Source of the DNA: Thalassolituus hydrocarboniclasticus
Lineage (GTDB): Bacteria > Pseudomonadota > Gammaproteobacteria > Pseudomonadales > Oceanobacteraceae
Direction of reading: 5' to 3'
NCBI RefSeq assembly: GCF_025345565.1
Contig: NZ_CP054475.1
Location: 3,451,129-3,515,128, forward strand
Length of the DNA: 64,000 nucleotides
Below are positions 62,681 through 64,000 of this stretch, one piece after another. Made by a program: the position numbers and the translations under genes. Below the pieces are notes generated by a model. It saw nothing but the letters and a program-made list of their open reading frames with translations, was not told the origin of the DNA and searched no databases. Positions within the stretch are counted from its first letter, which is position 1, and each line of letters begins with the position of its first letter.

Positions 62681-63571
62681 TTATTGCTCAGCCGCCAGCT
62701 GCAACCGTTCCCAGCTCTGAATCACCTGTTTGCGCAGCGGCCCCCAGCGATAACCGCCCAGCGCCCCGCTCTGCTGAATCACCCGGTGGCAGGGAATAAT
62801 AAAAGCCACAGGGTTAGCACCAACGGCGTTACCGATGGCCCGTGCCGCCGTTGGCTGACCCAGCTGTGTGGCCAGCTGGCCATAGCTGAGCGCATGGCCG
62901 GCAGGAATGGTTAATAACGCGCGCCAGACCGCCAGCTGAAAATTGGTGCCGCGCACATGCAGCGACAACGGCGCGCCAGCATCACTGCGCTTGCCGGTGA
63001 ACAGCGTGGCGACCAGCTGTTGTGCGGCGGCGTTGTCTTCACACAGCTCAGCCTGCGGCCACTCAGCCTGTAGCGCGGCCAGCTCTTCGGCGGCATTGAG
63101 TTCCTGATGTTGCTGATGATGTTGCTGCTGTGAATCTGGTTCATCTTCTCCTGTTGCAATAAAAGCAGCACGGCATAAGCCACGCGGTGTTTGTGCAATA
63201 AACATCGGGCCAAAGGGCGTGTCTGCCACGCCGTAACGGATGGTCAGCCCGGCGCCGGCGCGCTGATATTCACCCGGCGTTACCGCTTCCAGCTGAACAA
63301 AATGATCGTGCAGCCGGCTGCTGCCGCTTAAGCCCAGCTCATCGGCCGCTTCCAGTAAGGGCAGCTGCTGGCGCAGCAGGAATTTACCGCGCTCCAGTGT
63401 TAATACCTGCAGAAAACGCTTGGGGCTGGTGCCCGCCCACTGGCTGAACAAACGCTGAAAATGAAAAGGGCTGAGATTAACCGCCGCGGCGATATCCTCC
63501 AGCGACGGCTGCTCGCGGGCATGTTGCGTAATAAAACGGATAGCCGTTGCGATCCGTTGATAGTCAGACAT
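62681..63571 (-). CDS. Ada-like bifunctional AraC regulator / methylated-DNA-cysteine methyltransferase
   Basis: A 296-residue protein. The N-terminal AraC helix-turn-helix (DYQRIATAIRFITQHAREQP, AAVNLSPFHFQRLFSQWAG) is joined to an O6-methylguanine-DNA methyltransferase domain. The active cysteine is in IIPCHRVIQQSGALGGYRWG. The zinc/Cys domain of full Ada, which accepts methyl phosphotriester groups, is missing. GGAG lies 6 bases before ATG 63571; upstream codons to 63682 are not supported. Confidence 0.9.
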   Translation of the reverse strand: MSDYQRIATAIRFITQHAREQPSLEDIAAAVNLSPFHFQRLFSQWAGTSPKRFLQVLTLERGKFLLRQQLPLLEAADELGLSGSSRLHDHFVQLEAVTPGEYQRAGAGLTIRYGVADTPFGPMFIAQTPRGLCRAAFIATGEDEPDSQQQHHQQHQELNAAEELAALQAEWPQAELCEDNAAAQQLVATLFTGKRSDAGAPLSLHVRGTNFQLAVWRALLTIPAGHALSYGQLATQLGQPTAARAIGNAVGANPVAFIIPCHRVIQQSGALGGYRWGPLRKQVIQSWERLQLAAEQ

Positions 63572-63647
63572 AAGCAGCTCCGCGCCGGTTGAATTGATTC
63601 TCTTCATCATAAAAATCCGGGCCACGAACACAACCCGGATCTTGCGC

Positions 63648-64000
63648 TTAGCGGATACCGGCGCGACGGATTTTTCTGACATTGATATTCATCAGATGAC
63701 GCAGCAGATAACGGTACAGAATGCGTTTCAGCCCACGCAGGTTAGTACCCATCGCCGCGTAAAATTCATCCGGCGTGCTATAAACGCCGTAGTCGTCGGC
63801 AATGCCTTCTTTCTGAATATAGGTATTACCGCCCTGCCAGTCGTTCTGTGGTTTTTGCAGACAAGGCGTGGCAATGCCATAACCACTGAAAGCTTCACAC
63901 TCGCTGGCAAAGGCTTTCTGCACCTGCTGCAAATACGGCTGGTCGATAATATAACCCTCTATTTCCAGCCAGCGGCCATCGTAATAGATTTCGACCCAGC
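63648..64000 (-). CDS. Transglutaminase-like protein, C-terminal part (cut by window edge)
   Basis: The minus frame is open to the window end; only the C-terminal about 116 residues are visible. WVEIYYDGRWLEIEGYII, preceded at the window edge by the missing His-type motif, resembles the transglutaminase-like cysteine-peptidase fold. The later part has WQGGNTYIQKEGIADDYGVY and TPDEFYAAMGTNLRGLKRIL, with a basic C-terminus. The start and active-site Cys lie outside the window. It precedes the Ada-like gene on the same strand by 76 bases. Confidence 0.65.
   Translation of the reverse strand, partial: WVEIYYDGRWLEIEGYIIDQPYLQQVQKAFASECEAFSGYGIATPCLQKPQNDWQGGNTYIQKEGIADDYGVYSTPDEFYAAMGTNLRGLKRILYRYLLRHLMNINVRKIRRAGIR

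Overview
The window looks like chromosome from a moderate-GC, probably marine, gammaproteobacterium. An Oceanospirillales-type genome (Thalassolituus/Oceanobacter relatives) is my best guess, from gene content and the dispersed palindromic repeats; no rRNA or ribosomal marker is present to settle it. I found no rRNA, tRNA, CRISPR array, transposase or integrase. Most genes are ordinary chromosomal ones, broken by several patches of unusual non-coding or acquired DNA. LAYOUT: 0.1-4.4 kb is a purine-related locus (2OG-Fe(II) oxygenase, NMT1-type binding protein, 8-oxoguanine deaminase). 4.6-11.9 kb holds household genes (type I asparaginase, NnrU, SelO, MgtC/DUF4010, a beta-lactamase-fold hydrolase). 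12.2-14.4 kb is a lipase with a membrane-anchored partner that is not a recognisable Lif foldase. 14.5-17.4 kb has LysE, PuuE allantoinase, two local tandem duplications and the first of three composite hairpin-rich repeats. 17.6-30.1 kb carries two consecutive heavy-metal RND efflux operons, followed by a convergent two-component system. 32.2-35.5 kb has a mannose-nucleotide enzyme, a phosphatase and an RluA-type pseudouridine synthase. 35.6-38.5 kb is repeat-rich and then becomes a small cluster of integron gene cassettes separated by attC-like sites with no integrase in view (a CALIN-type element). 39.0-42.4 kb holds a signal-peptidase-like protein lacking both catalytic residues and a run of small immunity-type genes (SUKH/SMI1, a lipoprotein, DUF5071). 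42.5-50.0 kb returns to ordinary genes, interrupted by the third composite repeat. 50.3-55.3 kb encodes a large secreted M19-like hydrolase with ricin-type lectin repeats and a Tat-exported PhoD. 55.5-58.9 kb is an AraC gene into whose 3' end an AT-rich acyltransferase segment has entered, leaving a perfect 100-bp direct repeat. 59.1-64.0 kb ends with a flavoprotein, PAP2, an Ada-type methyltransferase, a transglutaminase-like fragment, and an intergenic cluster of DnaA-box sequences. HOW GENES WORK TOGETHER: the purine genes plausibly feed oxidised purines to urate, and PuuE acts lower in the same catabolic route. The efflux operons each combine outer-membrane channel, adaptor and RND pump, with His-rich accessory parts, and the adjacent kinase/regulator pair probably responds to metal. 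The most unusual features are the cassette cluster, the modular palindromic elements (each block pairs two of three arms in opposite orientation), the 100-bp repeat around the acyltransferase, the dead signal peptidase and the DnaA-box cluster.
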